Shown piece after piece: positions 12,179 to 23,105 of a stretch of 64,000 nucleotides of DNA. The number at the start of each line of letters is the position of its first letter. The first letter of the stretch is position 1. Made by a program: the position numbers and the translations under genes. The notes below the pieces were generated by a model. The model saw only the letters and a program-made list of their open reading frames with translations, was not told the DNA's origin and did not search any database. Source of the stretch: Anomaloglossus baeobatrachus (taxonomy: Eukaryota; Chordata; Amphibia; Anura; Aromobatidae); NCBI RefSeq assembly GCF_048569485.1, contig NC_134357.1, forward strand, positions 474,108,187-474,172,186, given 5' to 3'.

Positions 12179-12504
12179 GACGAGTGATGGACCAGTAAAC
12201 TGATATGGGACGGGGATAGCCGTCTGAGACCTCTGATGTGTGTGTTTTGTTTTATTTGTGTTACTAGTTGTTCCTCCTGCACATAGGGGTGAACGGGATG
12301 GTTGCTATACTGCAGTTGGAGGGTATTATAAGTGTGTACTATATGGGATGTAGTATCGGGGAGAAGTGTTGCTGCCGGGGTGGGGGAGGGGGGCGGGAGG
12401 GGGAGTTAAAGGGGTAATAGATGTGATAAATTTAATTTGGATGCCGATTTGTTATTCTGTTGTATGTATTCTGTTTTAATAAAAAAGTATCTGATTTAAA
12501 AAAA
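12179..12504 (+). other. L1 copy 2 3' UTR and A tail
   Basis: Contains a G-rich stretch near 12375-12412, a feature often seen in L1 3' UTRs, then AATAAAAAAG and a terminal A run that directly abuts the target-site duplication. Confidence 0.8.
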
Positions 12505-12741
12505 AAAGTGTCAAGTCTTTGCTGATGACAGCAAACTATGTAGGATATTAAAAACTGACCTTGATAGTACAATTTTACAAAAAGATCTGGATAAGATGTC
12601 AGAATGGGCAGATACTTGGCAAATGAGATTTAATGTTGATAAATGTAAAGTAATGCACCTAGGACGGATTAATCCTATAGCTGCGTATACAATAAATGGT
12701 AGTAAACTAGGGACTACAGAACAGGAGAAGGACTTGGGTAT

Positions 12742-14399
12742 TGTTACGGGGGGACCGGCAGATTAGGACCAGGGGGTATATATCCTAATCGCCAGTCGGG
12801 GCCCACCGTGCTCCAGATGACAAAGGAGCTGCTAGCACCTGAGGGTTCGGCGGAGACTATAGAGCTGGATGGCTCTGAGATAACCCAGGAACTCTGGGAA
12901 CCGGTCACGTGTGTTGGGACACGTCAGACCGGACGACAACCCGATTAGCGTTTTGGTGCACCTAGCGCTACACCAACCACGTGTGCAGGAAACACGTCAG
13001 GCCGGGTGGTAACCAGGTAGCATTGACCGGAAGACCGCCACAAAAGCGCCCTGTCGGCCACGTGTGTAGGACACGTCAGGCCGAGCGGTCCTCCGATTAG
13101 CGTTTCTGGCCACCTCTCGACTGGCCACGTGTGTGTAGGACACGTCAGGCCAGATGGGTACACCAGTAGCGTTGAAAGGGAAGCCGAGGAGGATAAGGAA
13201 CACCCTGTTAACTCCACAGGGGTCCTGGGGTACGCTGTCCGTGCGCGTAGGGGGCACAACCGGACAGGTGGCGCAGCAGGTGCGTTGTCCGTGTGCGTAG
13301 GGAACACAATCGGACAGGTGGCGCAGCAGGTGCGTTGTCCGTGTGCGTAGGAGGCACAATCGGACAGGTGGCGCAGCAGGTGCGTTGTCCGTGTGCGTAG
13401 GGGGCACAATCGGACAGGAAGCACAGCAGCCGCAGCCCAGTTAACGCCACTGGGCTGCTATAGCAAGACTGGAACGGCAGGAGGGAAGCACGGCGCATGA
13501 CCCTGATGTGCCGAGCCACGAATCTTGGCGTGACAGGCACCGTTCGCCTAACCCTACCTACCGCTTCCCAACATAGGCTTATGCCGCAATGAGGCTCTAA
13601 CATGGAGGTGTGCTCTGACTGAGCAAAAGTGAAGACTGCGCACCTCCATGTTGTCTCCAGTCCCTTTTATAACCTGGGTCCGCCCCAAACCCAAGGTGAA
13701 CCACCAAGGTCCAATAGCAGAGTGCCATGTCATCAGTGACGTCACATGCGACCTATCCGGAACCGCCACGTCATCGATGACCTCATGGCAGCCACGCCGC
13801 AAACACTTCACGAGTCATCGTCTGACGACCAATACTGAGGTGCCAGATCATAGGGGCGGGCCTCTGCAAGCCAGTCCGGAGTTGCCACGTCATCAGGACA
13901 CCTGACACCCTCTGTCCTATCAGGGCCTGCCACCTCACGGACATGCTCAGTGAGGTCCTTACCGGACCTAGCCTCTGGTGCACTAAGTGCCTGAGCATGC
14001 CCAGTAGCCTGAGCAACAGGCTAGGAAAGCAGACTATCAGTTTGAGCATGCCCAGTAGGCACATCCCAGCACTTAGACACAGCACGAAGTCCAAGTACCG
14101 ATGCAAAGAGGCTGTTAGGGTTAATTGTGGGAGCATGCTCAGTAGCCTGAACTGAGGACTTAGTCTCAGACATAACACAATCAGGCTGAGCATGCTCACT
14201 AGGCAAAACACCGGGCTTAAACTCTGGCTGGGGTAAATCGGCGCACGCATGCGCACTAGCCGCCTCTCCACACTTAGACGTGGTGGAAGGAACAGCCAAC
14301 TGGACGACCCGAGGCACGGCCAAGAACGGCAGACGGTGCCTGGGCGCAACAGGAACCGCAGCAGGCTGCTTGCGGCTATGGCGACGCTGGTTCGTAACA
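12742..14399 (-). repeat. LTR of the minus-strand gypsy element (3' LTR in element sense)
   Basis: Long LTR built largely of short repeats: about 3.6 copies of a 50-bp unit (around 13224-13420), several CACGTGTG/ACACGTCAG motifs (12900-13150) and multiple copies of the palindrome-like motif GAGCATGCTCA or GAGCATGCCCA (13940-14210). The Cys/Arg-rich open frames across it are an effect of the repeat units. Confidence 0.88.
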
Positions 14400-15266
14400 G
14401 TACCCCCCCTCTAGCGGCCCTCCCACTCGAATGGTCTATAGTCGCCACAGATACCACTGAGCGACGGGCGGAAGATGAAGACATGCAGTGGGAGCTACAA
14501 GACTCGCTCCACCGCGTAATCACCCCAGACGACCAGTCGATATGTGGGGAATGTTGCTTCAACCAAGCAATACCCAGCAGAATATCATCTGCACCCTTAG
14601 GGAGAACCAGAAATGAAATGGTCTCCCTATGCCCAGATGACATGGCAAGGGTAATGGGCACTGTCCGCTGGTGAATTACCTTGGGCAACAAGGACCCATC
14701 CAATACACGGACTCTCACTGGCCTTGGCATTTGCACCATTGGGATGGCATGCCGCCGGGCAAAAGAGGAGGAGATGAAACTATCCCCAGCACCTGTGTCC
14801 ACACTTGCCCTTGTGGACCATGTTGACCCCTTAAAGGAAATGGACGCGGGAAACGTCACCCTAATGGATGACGCAGAGCCCAGTCTACCTTCAGCTATGG
14901 TCACCAATCGCGGTCGCTTACCCTGACGCTTTGGGCAACGGTTGGCATAATGACCATACTGCCCACAAGCGAAACAGGAAATGCCTTTGCGACTCGAAGA
15001 CCTAGCAACACCAACCCTAGCGATGTCCATAGGGACAGAGATGTCCTCTAAGGGAGGTGCAGTAGGAGAGACCACTACAGTGGCTGAATGACCCTCTGAC
15101 CTGCGCTCCAGCTGACGTTCGGAGGTCCGCAGGTCAATGCGGGTAGCCAGAGTCATGAGGCCCTCAAGGGTAGTTGGTACCTCACGCGATGCTAATGCGT
15201 CCTTCACGTGCGAGGCTAATCCCCTCCAGAACAGTGGAATGAGAGTCCTCTCTGACCACCCCAGTT
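13783..15266 (-). pseudogene. Gypsy gag C-terminal part and aspartic protease (fossil)
   Basis: Read on the minus strand: a nucleocapsid-type CCHC knuckle (CFACGQYGHYANRCP) followed by a retropepsin-like domain with the active-site motif DTGAGDSF. After the protease the frame runs into LTR sequence. No polymerase domains follow. The plus-strand copy at 35099-39626 has the same layout. Confidence 0.8.
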
Positions 15267-16099
15267 GGGCGCATTACCATCACAGTGTTTATTATCATCT
15301 AGGTAATGTTATCCACGTTGTTTTATGGCTGGCGTTGCATTTTTTCTATTCTCTGCACTTTTGTATGAGTACCGATAAATGTATGGCTGTGTCTATGGTA
15401 TCCTGGTGTGCTATGTGTGCTGCAATTGACTGCGCCTTTTTGGTTGACATATAAGGGAATGGTGTTGGCTCTCTATCTGAACGCAATCAGTTAATGGACT
15501 ACCTGTGAGACACCTCTTATGATCTTATGCTAGATATATAATTTTTTCTCTGCATGTGATTATGTGGTGATGTTTGAGGTGTACTCATGGGTTTCCATTT
15601 AAATATATAGATATGCAATGTTGGCTTGTGTGTAGTCCCTTATGGACAGTTTTATTTACACACTGGTCACGAGCCTTCTCTATGGTGTAATCTATTAATC
15701 CCTGACATATGTGTCTTTATCGTAGCGCCAGGTTATATTCTATGATCGGAATTATTGTGATCATGGAAAATGAATAAATGCTTACATGGACATAGCAGCA
15801 TGATACTGATATGAACATATGTGTTTGATTATTTGTTCGTGTATGGCATGTGCTGTGTTGACCCCATGTTGCTGATGTGACAACGATATGGATATAAAGG
15901 ATATTGGTGCTGTACACGGCAGCATGGGCTTAACACACATACCTCTATGCACCATTTGTTAGCCAGTTTATTACTAAATATTATCACCTTACACTGTGGT
16001 GATGTAAATCGCTTTTTGCCTCCCATCCTTTCACCTGTATGCTATTATTGTGAATAAAAATAATTTTTGTACCAATTGATCGCCTCTCTCCTTGCCTGT
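15267..16099 (+). mobile_element. 833-bp insertion inside the gypsy gag, family unclear (possibly PLE 3' end)
   Basis: Bounded by the 11-bp duplication CCACCCCAGTT (15256-15266 and 16100-16110). Outside the insert the sequence agrees with the uninterrupted plus-strand gypsy copy near 37180-37250. The insert is AT-rich and non-coding, and its right end reads AATAAAAATAATTTTTGTA. There is no poly(A) tail and no inverted repeat. The 502-bp insert at 41901-42402 has a similar AATAAAAATAATTTGTA near its end and a duplication of similar size, so a 5'-truncated PLE-type insertion is my tentative reading. Confidence 0.5.
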
Positions 16100-16636
16100 C
16101 CACCCCAGTTCTGCAGCAAGTGTCCTGAAACTCACAGCATATTGACTTGAGGAGGTACGCCCCTGCTCCAAAGTCAGTAGCTGTAGGGCCGAGTCGTGAG
16201 TGACCTGAGGCCCCAGGAACACTTGTCGCAAGGACTCCAAAAACTCCTTAGAGTCCTGTACTACGGGGTCATTCCTCTCCCACAATGGTGTAGCCCACTC
16301 CAGTGCTCTATCAGAGTGCAAGGAGATGATAAACCCCACCTTCGACCTCTCTGTAGGAAACCGTGCAGCCAACAGCTCTAGATGGACTGAGCACTGGTTC
16401 ACGAATCCCCTACATGCCTTTCTGTTCCCCGTAAACTTGTTGGGCAGCGAGAGGTGAGGGAGGGTTGGAGTAGGCTTGGTGACTGACACCATTGCAGCCG
16501 CTTGAGCCACCACATCATCCATATCAGCAGCAAGAGCAGACTTCTCCAGAGACCTCACTCTAGCATCAAGCTGCAGCATGAACTGACGTAGCTGCTCCAT
16601 CTCCGCCATGCCAGTCAGACCCTGGCGCAGTCTTAC
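16031..16636 (-). pseudogene. Gypsy gag N-terminal part (fossil)
   Basis: On the minus strand this encodes a coiled-coil N-terminus (MAEMEQLRQFMLQLDARV) followed by a gag-type region, SLPNKFTGN, FVNQCSVHLELLAARFP and QVFLGPQVTHDSALQ, the Ty3/gypsy retrotransposon-gag fold. It continues on the far side of the 833-bp insert. Confidence 0.8.
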
Positions 16637-18294
16637 TGTTACGGGGGGACCGGCAGATTAGGACCAGGGGGTATATATCCTAATCGCCAGTCGGGGCCCA
16701 CCGTGCTCCAGATGACAAAGGAGCTGCTAGCACCTGAGGGTTCGGCGGAGACTATAGAGCTGGATGGCTCTGAGATAACCCAGGAACTCTGGGAACCGGT
16801 CACGTGTGTTGGGACACGTCAGACCGGACGGCAACCCGATTAGCGTTTAGGTGCACCTAGCGCTACACCAACCACGTGTGCAGGAAACACGTCAGGCCGG
16901 GTGGTAACCAGGTAGCGTTGACCGGAAGACCGCCACAAAAGCGCCCTGTCGGCCACGTGTGTAGGACACGTCAGGCCGAGCGGTCCTCCGATTAGCGTTT
17001 CTGGCCACCTCTCGACTGGCCACGTGTGTGTAGGACACGTCAGGCCAGATGGGTACACCAGTAGCGTTGACCGGGAAGCCGAGGAGGATAAGGAACACCC
17101 TGTTAACTCCACAGGGGTCCTGGGGTACGCTGTCCGTGCGCGTAGGGGGCACAACCGGACAGGTGGCGCAGCAGGTGCGTTGTCCGTGTGCGTAGGGAGC
17201 ACAATCGGACAGGTGGCGCAGCAGGTGCGTTGTCCGTGTGCGTAGGAGGCACAATCGGACAGGTGGCGCAGCAGGTGCGTTGTCCGTGTGCGTAGGGGGC
17301 ACAATCGGACAGGAAGCACAGCAGCCGCAGCCCAGTTAACGCCACTGGGCTGCTATAGCAAGACTGGAACGGCAGGAGGGAAGCACGGCGCCTGACCCTG
17401 ATGTGCCGAGCCACGAATCTTGGCGTGACAGGCACCGTTCGCTTAACCCTACCTACCGCTTCCCAACATAGGCTTATGCCGCAATGAGGCTCTAACATGG
17501 AGGTGTGCTCTGACTGAGCAAAAGTGAAGACTGCGCACCTCCATGTTGTCTCCAGTCCCTTTTATAACCTGGGTCCGCCCCAAACCCAGGGTGAACCACC
17601 AAGGTCCAATAGCAGAGTGCCATGTCATCAGTGACGTCACATGCGACCTATCCGGAACCGCCACGTCATTGATAACCTCATGGCAGCCACGCCCCAAACA
17701 CTTCACCAGTCATCGTCTGACGACCAATACTGAGGTGCCAGATCATAGGGGCGGGCCTCTGCAAGCCAGTCCGGAGTTGCCACGTCATCAGGACACCTGA
17801 CACCCTCTGTCCTATCAGGGCCTGCCACCTCACGGACATGCTCAGTGAGGTCCTTACCGGACCTAGCCTCTGGTGCACTAAGTGCCTGAGCATGCCCAGT
17901 AGCCTGAGCAACAGGCTCAGAAAGCAGACTATCAGTTGGAGCATGCCCAGTAGGCACATCCCAGCACTTAGACACAGCACGAAGTCCAAGTACCTGTGCA
18001 AAGAGGCTGTTAGGGTTAATTGTGGGAGCATGCTCAGTAGCCTGAACTGAGGACTTAGTCTCAGACATAACACAATCAGGCTGAGCATGCTCACTAGGCA
18101 AAACACAGGGCTTAAACTCTGGCTGGGGTAAATCGGCGCACGCATGCGCACTAGCCGCCTATCCACACTTAGACGTGGTGGAAGGAACAGCCAACTGGAC
18201 GACCCGAGGCACGGCCAAGAACGGCAGCCGGCGCCTGGGCGCAACAGGAACCGCAGCAGGCTGCTTGCGGCTATGGCGGCGCTGGTTCGTAACA
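16637..18294 (-). repeat. LTR of the minus-strand gypsy element (5' LTR in element sense)
   Basis: Same length and repeat structure as the LTR at 12742-14399 and nearly identical by eye. Its outer end CGTAACA at 18288-18294 abuts the duplicated GGTAT. Confidence 0.88.
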
Positions 18295-18925
18295 GGTATT
18301 CTCATTACAAATAAGCTGAGCAGCAGCACTCATTGTCAAGCAGCAGCTGCTAAAGCAAACAAGATTTGAGGGTGTATAAAAAGAGAGATTAGATCCCGTG
18401 ATCCCAACGTATTGTTACCTTTCTATAAATCACTTGTAAGGCCACATCTGGAATATGGGATCCAGTTTTGGGCTCCGCATTTTGAGAAGGACATACAGAA
18501 GTTAGAATCAGTTCAAAAGCGGCTAACTAAACTACTACAAGGAATAGAAGGCCTCCCATATGATGAGAGGTTGAAAAAGTTAGATATGTTTATATGTATA
18601 AATACATGTGTAGTCAATATAAAGGACTGGCACATGACTTATTTCTTCCACAGAAAGTACTAAGGACCACGGGGCATACACTGCAAATGGAAGAAAAGCG
18701 ATTCCGGCAGCTGAATAGGAAAGGGTTCTTTACAGTTAGAGCAGTCAGACTGTGGAATACCACAAGAGGTAGTAATGGCAGAAACTATAACAGCTTTTAA
18801 AAAGGGCTGGATGATTTCCTCAGTACACAAAACATTGTTGGTTATAAATGACTTAGGGACAAAATGTAGAATTGGTGGAAGAAGGTTCAACTAGATGGAC
18901 TTGGGTCTTTTTTCAACCTAAGAAA

Positions 18926-20322
18926 CTATGTAACTCTTGGAGGTGGTGAAATTCTTACTCACAGGGAAGGAGATGCCCGACTCCATGAAGAGATGATTGG
19001 TGGTTTTACTTTATAAAAAGGAGGAGAGGAGTTTGGTGAATTGGAGACCCATAACCCTGTTGAATGCAGATTATAAAAAGTGTGCAAAAATTCTGGCAAG
19101 TAGAATGAAAGAGGTGATTGCGTCAGTGATAGGTGAAGAACAGGTATGTGTGGTGCCCAAGCGCAGGATAAATGACAATGTGCGCCTGGTGAGAGATGTG
19201 CTTGAGGACTGTAAGAATATGATGAAAAGTGTAATTGTGTGTGCATTGGATTTTGAAATAGCGTTTGATCCAGTGGCCCATTTGTTTTTGCTTAGAGTGT
19301 TGATTAGAATGGGTTTTCCTGAGCGTTTAGTCAGATTGATTGCGTGTCTGTATGAAGGTCCTCAGAGTGTGGTGCAGGTGAATGGTTTTTCACAGAATCA
19401 TTTCGGATTTTGTCTGGTGTTAGACAGGGTTGTCCCCTTTCTCCCATTGTATTTACTTGTATGTTAGAACCCCTGTTGCAACTGATTAGACGGGATAAGG
19501 TTGTGAAAGGTTTTTAAGTTCCGGGTAGTGATGGTAAGGTTGTGAAGGCTGTGGGCTACATGGATGATGTATGTGTGATGTGTGCTGTGTGACTCTGGGT
19601 GTGATTTACAAAGGGTGAAATTATTTTGTATTACGTCTGGATTTAAAATTAATTGGAGGAAAAGTAAAATTAAGGTTTTCTTTAGTACTCATATGCTGAG
19701 GGATGTGGATATAGAATGTGTGGATGAGGGGATTGAGGTGTTAGGTGTTTGCTTGGATGAGGATTTGAAAGGTGAGAAGAGTTGGGATGATATGAGTAGT
19801 AAGATTGTGAGGAGATTGGAATTATGGAGTCTGCGTAAATTATCTTTCACAGGGAAAATATTGATAATAAAAATTGTAATACTTCCTATGATTATGTATC
19901 TAGCGTTGGTGTTTCCTTCGTCATGTGTCATTTTTAGACGTACAAATAGGCTATTGTTCCTCTTTCTATGGGGTAGTAACAGAAAGAGCTAAAAGAGAGA
20001 TTCTCCTGAAAAGTAGAAGGAATGGGGGTTTGGTCTATATTGGGTTAAATTGCATTAGGTTTTTAATAACTTTATTGCTAAGTAAACTGCTGCTAGTATG
20101 GCCAGATATTTGGCAGGCACTATGACCAACAGACTAAAATGATCTTTTCAGGACAATAGTAAGCCAATAGCTTTCCTGTGTCCTATGTGGTATCTCAGGA
20201 TGGAAGCCTTTATCAAAAAATTTTAGCTGGAGAAAATGTCAACGTTGAGCTTTCTTAACAAGAAGAGATTGATCAAGAGAATGTGTATTAATGAAAAGAT
20301 GTGTGTTATTGAAGGGTTCAAG
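18926..20322 (+). pseudogene. Tx1-type ORF2 fragment (RT domain) of LINE copy I
   Basis: Continues LINE copy I with LVNWRPITLLNADYKKCAKILASRMKEVI, EEQVCVVPKRRINDNVRLVRD, CALDFEIAFDPV, LIRMGFPERLVRLIACLYEG and the catalytic box GYMDDV near 19554-19571. The RT thumb follows (SGFKINWRKSKIKVF, GIEVLGVCLDEDLKGEKSWDD, LSFTGKILIIKIVILPMIMYLALVFPS). There are several frame breaks. The sequence aligns with copy II up to about GAGAATGTGTATTAATG and then ends against the hAT terminus at 20324. Confidence 0.82.
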
Positions 20323-20639
20323 TTAGGGATGAGCGAATATATTCGCCACTATTCGGTATCCGGCGGATAATGGGGTATTCGAGGTATCCGATGGCTAATA
20401 TGGTATACGCTCCGATACTTTCATTTTCATTTCTGGACTTCCTGGCGCCTTTTTTTTTAGCCAATGAACACATCTGACGTTGCTTGCCCTCACAGTAATG
20501 CCGCAGCCATCTTTGTTGTGGTGTTACTGTGATTGGCTTGGCCGCACAGTGTCATAGGGGCTATATAAGGCAGCCGCCATTTTGTGAACACGCATTAATT
20601 CCTGAGCTGCCGGTGTAGCAAGACTGTACTGTGTGCGGT

Positions 20640-21490
20640 ACAGCGTTTCTCCAGCCAACTAATACTAGTCCTTCTAAGGGCTGAAGATATTAACATTAGC
20701 TGCTAGCAGCTGTGTAAGTCATAAAAACAGGTATAAGGACAGTGCAGTGCGTTCTATGAGATAGTGTTCCTGCTGCACAATCCAAAATAGTTCTTGTAAG
20801 GGCTGAAGACAGTGTCCACTATCTGCTGTGGAAATCATAGAACAAGGTATAGGGACAGTGTTAGTGCATTGCTTAGTTAGGTGACAGCCGTTCTTGTTTT
20901 AAACTGGTCAAGAAAAAAAATCCTCTTAGTGGTGCATACGGTCTGTTACTGCAGTGTGTGATATAGGGAGAGCTTATTCACAGGCAGGCAGAGATTTAAA
21001 GCTGTCCTGCCATCTGCTACTAATAATCAACAATCTCATCAGTGCTACATCCCTTGTGTCTGTTATACTGGCAATAAGTATTACAACTTGCAAAAAAAGG
21101 TCCCAAAATTGTAAAAACAACAGGTTCAGGTGTAGTGTAGTGCCTGTCAACCACCATCTCAATTCACAGTCTGAGTGTTACCAAGTTTTTTATTAATACT
21201 CGGTGTCAGTGGCACTACTTGTGCCTGAAGCAAAATACCTTCATAGCACCAAACTAGCCTAATTTTGGGTATCTTCATATCTTACAGAACTTAGATAGTG
21301 GCCTGCTGCAACTAATACACAGTCTAAGTGTTACCACATTTTTATGAATACTCGGTGTCAGTGGCACTACTTGTACCTAAAGCAAAATAACTTCATAGCA
21401 CCAAACTAGCATCCTGATGGTGGCGTCTTCCTATCTTACATAACCTACATAGTGTCCTGCTCTTACTAAAACACAGTCTGAGTGCCAAGA
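20640..21490 (+). repeat. Imperfect direct repeats in the hAT 5' region
   Basis: Two imperfect copies of about 110 bp share CTTSTAAGGGCTGAAGA and AGGTATARGGACAGTG (20660-20880). Further right, about two copies of a 152-bp unit starting ACAGTCTGAGTGTTACCA run from 21166 to 21470, with a third start at 21475. Confidence 0.7.
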
Positions 21491-21497
21491 ACCAATA

Positions 21498-21575
21498 CAG
21501 TGGAAACTTGGATTACGAGCATAATTGGTTTCAGCAGTGTGCTCTTAAACCAAGCTACTCTGTTTTCTTTTGGGT
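21498..21575 (+). mobile_element. Tigger/pogo-like MITE terminal fragment inside the hAT
   Basis: CAGTGGAAACTTGGATTACG followed by AGCATAATTGGTTTCAG matches the left end of the MITE at 46148-46770. It is preceded by TA. Only about 75 bp are recognisable. Confidence 0.6.
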
Positions 21576-21779
21576 CTGAAAGACATTCACAACATCTTTG
21601 TCGACTCCTCTAAGTGGTACTTTGTCCAATAAAGGTACCTTGCGGATTTTAGACTTACAGAAACAGCTATCGTGGACAAACTATTAACACAAGTTTAACA
21701 ACCCGGCATCAGTGTTGTTCAACTGCCTGTACAAAAGGTCACGTTACAGTATTCACCTTCAAATAATCAAACCAAATAA

Positions 21780-23105
21780 ATGGTAAAAAGAGGAGGTAAG
21801 GGCCCTGGACGAGGTGGTAGTGACAGTGGTGGTCGCCCAAGCAGTGTGATCGAGTCAAAGAAAAAGGTCCCTGCTTTATCTACCTTTGCCTTCCTATCCC
21901 AATTTTCTTGTCCATTTGGAAAAGCACTCTTGCGCCCTGAACATTGCGAACAGGTCACGAGTTGGCTAGCAGAAAATACCTCCAGTTACTTGTCGAGTAG
22001 CAAATCCCAAGGGTCCACACAGACAGACTTGAGTAGCCCAGAGACTGGCCCATCGAATTCTCAGCCTGGAACTCCTTCCTCACATCAGTATTCTAAGAAA
22101 ACATATGACACCAAAGCAGGCTACTCTGAGGAACTGTTTACTGGACCCTTTGACCTTTCTTGCCTTAGCTCATAAAACCAATAACGCAGGTGAGGCCGTG
22201 GTGTGCAGTGATGCACAGATTTTTGAGCACCCAAGGCCAGAAGAAAGCCATGTTGTTGGCCGTGACATGCTGGGCAATCAGGTGGAAGTGTTGGAGGATG
22301 ATGAGACACAGTTGCCCTCAGGTAAGCCTGAAACCTCCATTCCCGAAGATGTAGACCTTCAGGAATTTGAAGACTACTTGGTCGATGATGAGGTGACTGA
22401 TCCAACATGGACCGGTGGCATGGATTGCGAGACCAGCAGTGCCAAGGAGCATGTGCCCATAGTCCGCAAAAAGGCTGTTAAGACAAAGGGTTTCGACCAT
22501 TGCCAGAAGTCAATCAACTGTGCACATGACACCACCACCTGTGGCATCACAGGGTCCAAGGGTTCGTGCACCACCTCAGCCATCTCAGAGTTCAAGGGTC
22601 CGTGGTGCGATTGTGTGGGAGTTTTTTTCCAAGAGTCTTTTGGACCAAACGGTTGCCATTTGTCAAATCTGTCAGACCAAGCTTAGTGGAGGCAGAAATC
22701 CTTCTAGCTTGGGCTCCTATAGCATGAGAAACCATATGTTAGCCAAGCACACCACTAGGTGGTTGACAGCTCTAGGTGAAAAACACGGTTACCAGACTCA
22801 AAACTCTCCCAGTTCCCCTGGGCTGCCTGCTTCCCAAACTGGTGTGCAAGAAGGTGGCACTGATGCCTCCTTCTCCAAACCTGATGTTGGCCCAACTCAA
22901 TCATCAACGACCACATCCGCTTCAGTGTCCCAGCGTTTCGTTCAGTTGTCCATACCACAGACCTTCGAAAAGAAACGAAAATACCCCGTTACGCACCCAA
23001 GAACAGAAACCATAACTGCACACATTACATGATTGATAGCCCTTGAGATGTTACCGTATCGGCTTGTGGGAACAGAGGCTTTTCGCGACCTTTTGGCGGT
23101 GTTAG
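21780..23105 (+). pseudogene. hAT-encoded BED zinc-finger protein, broken
   Basis: The reading passes through three frames. An ATG at 21780 starts MVKRGGKGPGRGGSDSGG...LRPEHCEQVTSWLAENTSS. It continues in another frame as an acidic region (DVDLQEFEDYLVDDEVTD). The third frame (22520-23032) holds the BED finger: GAIVWEFFSKSLLDQTVAIC, then QICQTKLS, then MRNHMLAKHT, giving the CxxC...HxxxxH arrangement. The start of the hAT transposase proper, LPYRLVGTEAFRDLL, appears near 23048-23095 and then stops. There are at least two frameshifts plus a stop near 23030. BED fingers bind DNA in hAT transposases and in domesticated ZBED proteins; this copy looks dead. Confidence 0.72.

Larger units (their letters stand above)
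6636..12504 (+). mobile_element. L1-type LINE (copy 2), nearly whole, inserted in the L2 RT
   Basis: A full-length-looking L1: 5' UTR 6636-6789 starting GGGGGCGTGGCC, ORF1 6790-7863, spacer 7864-8429 with a T/C-rich tract at 7950-7990, ORF2 8430-12178, 3' UTR 12179-12504 with a G-rich stretch at 12370-12410 and the tail AATAAAAAAG...A(n). It is flanked by a target-site duplication, AAAGTGTCAGTCTTT at 6621-6635 and AAAGTGTCAAGTCTTT at 12505-12520, which lies exactly at the L2 RT catalytic box. ORF1 is intact; ORF2 has two in-frame stops and one frameshift. This is one of the younger insertions here. Confidence 0.93.
12742..18294 (-). mobile_element. Gypsy-type LTR retrotransposon (gag-protease only), minus strand
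   Basis: A fossil element with two LTRs of equal length (12742-14399 and 16637-18294, 1,658 bp each) starting TGTTACG and ending CGTAACA on the plus strand. It is flanked by the 5-bp target-site duplication GGTAT (12737-12741, 18295-18299), which lies in an L2 segment. The internal region on the minus strand encodes a gag protein, a CCHC knuckle and an aspartic protease, and then reaches the LTR with no reverse transcriptase, RNase H or integrase. An 833-bp foreign insert lies at 15267-16099. The LTRs differ at only a few bases by eye, so the insertion is young. The copy looks broken in the gag region by the insert. Confidence 0.9.
6123..18925 (+). mobile_element. L2/CR1-clade LINE inserted in LINE copy I, itself split by L1 and gypsy
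   Basis: Segments at 6123-6635, 12521-12741 and 18300-18925 join collinearly. Segment one carries RT motifs NYRPVSLTT, DFAKAFDTV and SGIPQGSVLGPILFNLFINDL. Segment two opens at the catalytic box region (FADDSKLC) and includes WADTWQMRFNVDKCKVMHLG. Segment three has FYKSLVRPHLEYGIQFWAPH and ends with the L2-type hairpin terminus AACTAGATGGACTTGGG...TTTTTTCAACC. The copy lacks its endonuclease end (5'-truncated), as is usual for this clade. The frame is damaged in the last segment. Confidence 0.85.
5585..20322 (+). mobile_element. Tx1-group (Keno-like) LINE copy I, 5'-truncated, with nested insertions
   Basis: The LINE is readable in three segments: 5585-6013, 6057-6122 and 18926-20322. They rejoin collinearly when compared with copies II and IV: the thumb-proximal motif CKSPKNKSPGHDG, then GIPCDFYVKCKDCVSRTDVL, then LEVVKFLLTGKEMPDS and LVNWRPITLLNADY. 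The gaps are filled by a short L2 stub (6014-6056) and by a larger L2-clade element carrying an L1 and a gypsy element (6123-18925). The reading frame has several breaks. The 3' end is missing: at 20322 the sequence passes directly into a hAT terminus. Assignment to the U2-targeting Keno lineage rests on similarity to copies II and III, which sit in U2 genes. Confidence 0.8.

Noticed and set aside
12945-13603. Several overlapping Cys/Arg/Thr-rich open frames with repeated peptides, also at 16840-17498, 35809-36458 and 38918-39423
   Set aside because: They are translations of the 50-bp tandem repeats and CACGTG motifs of the gypsy LTRs in several frames; none resembles a protein family.
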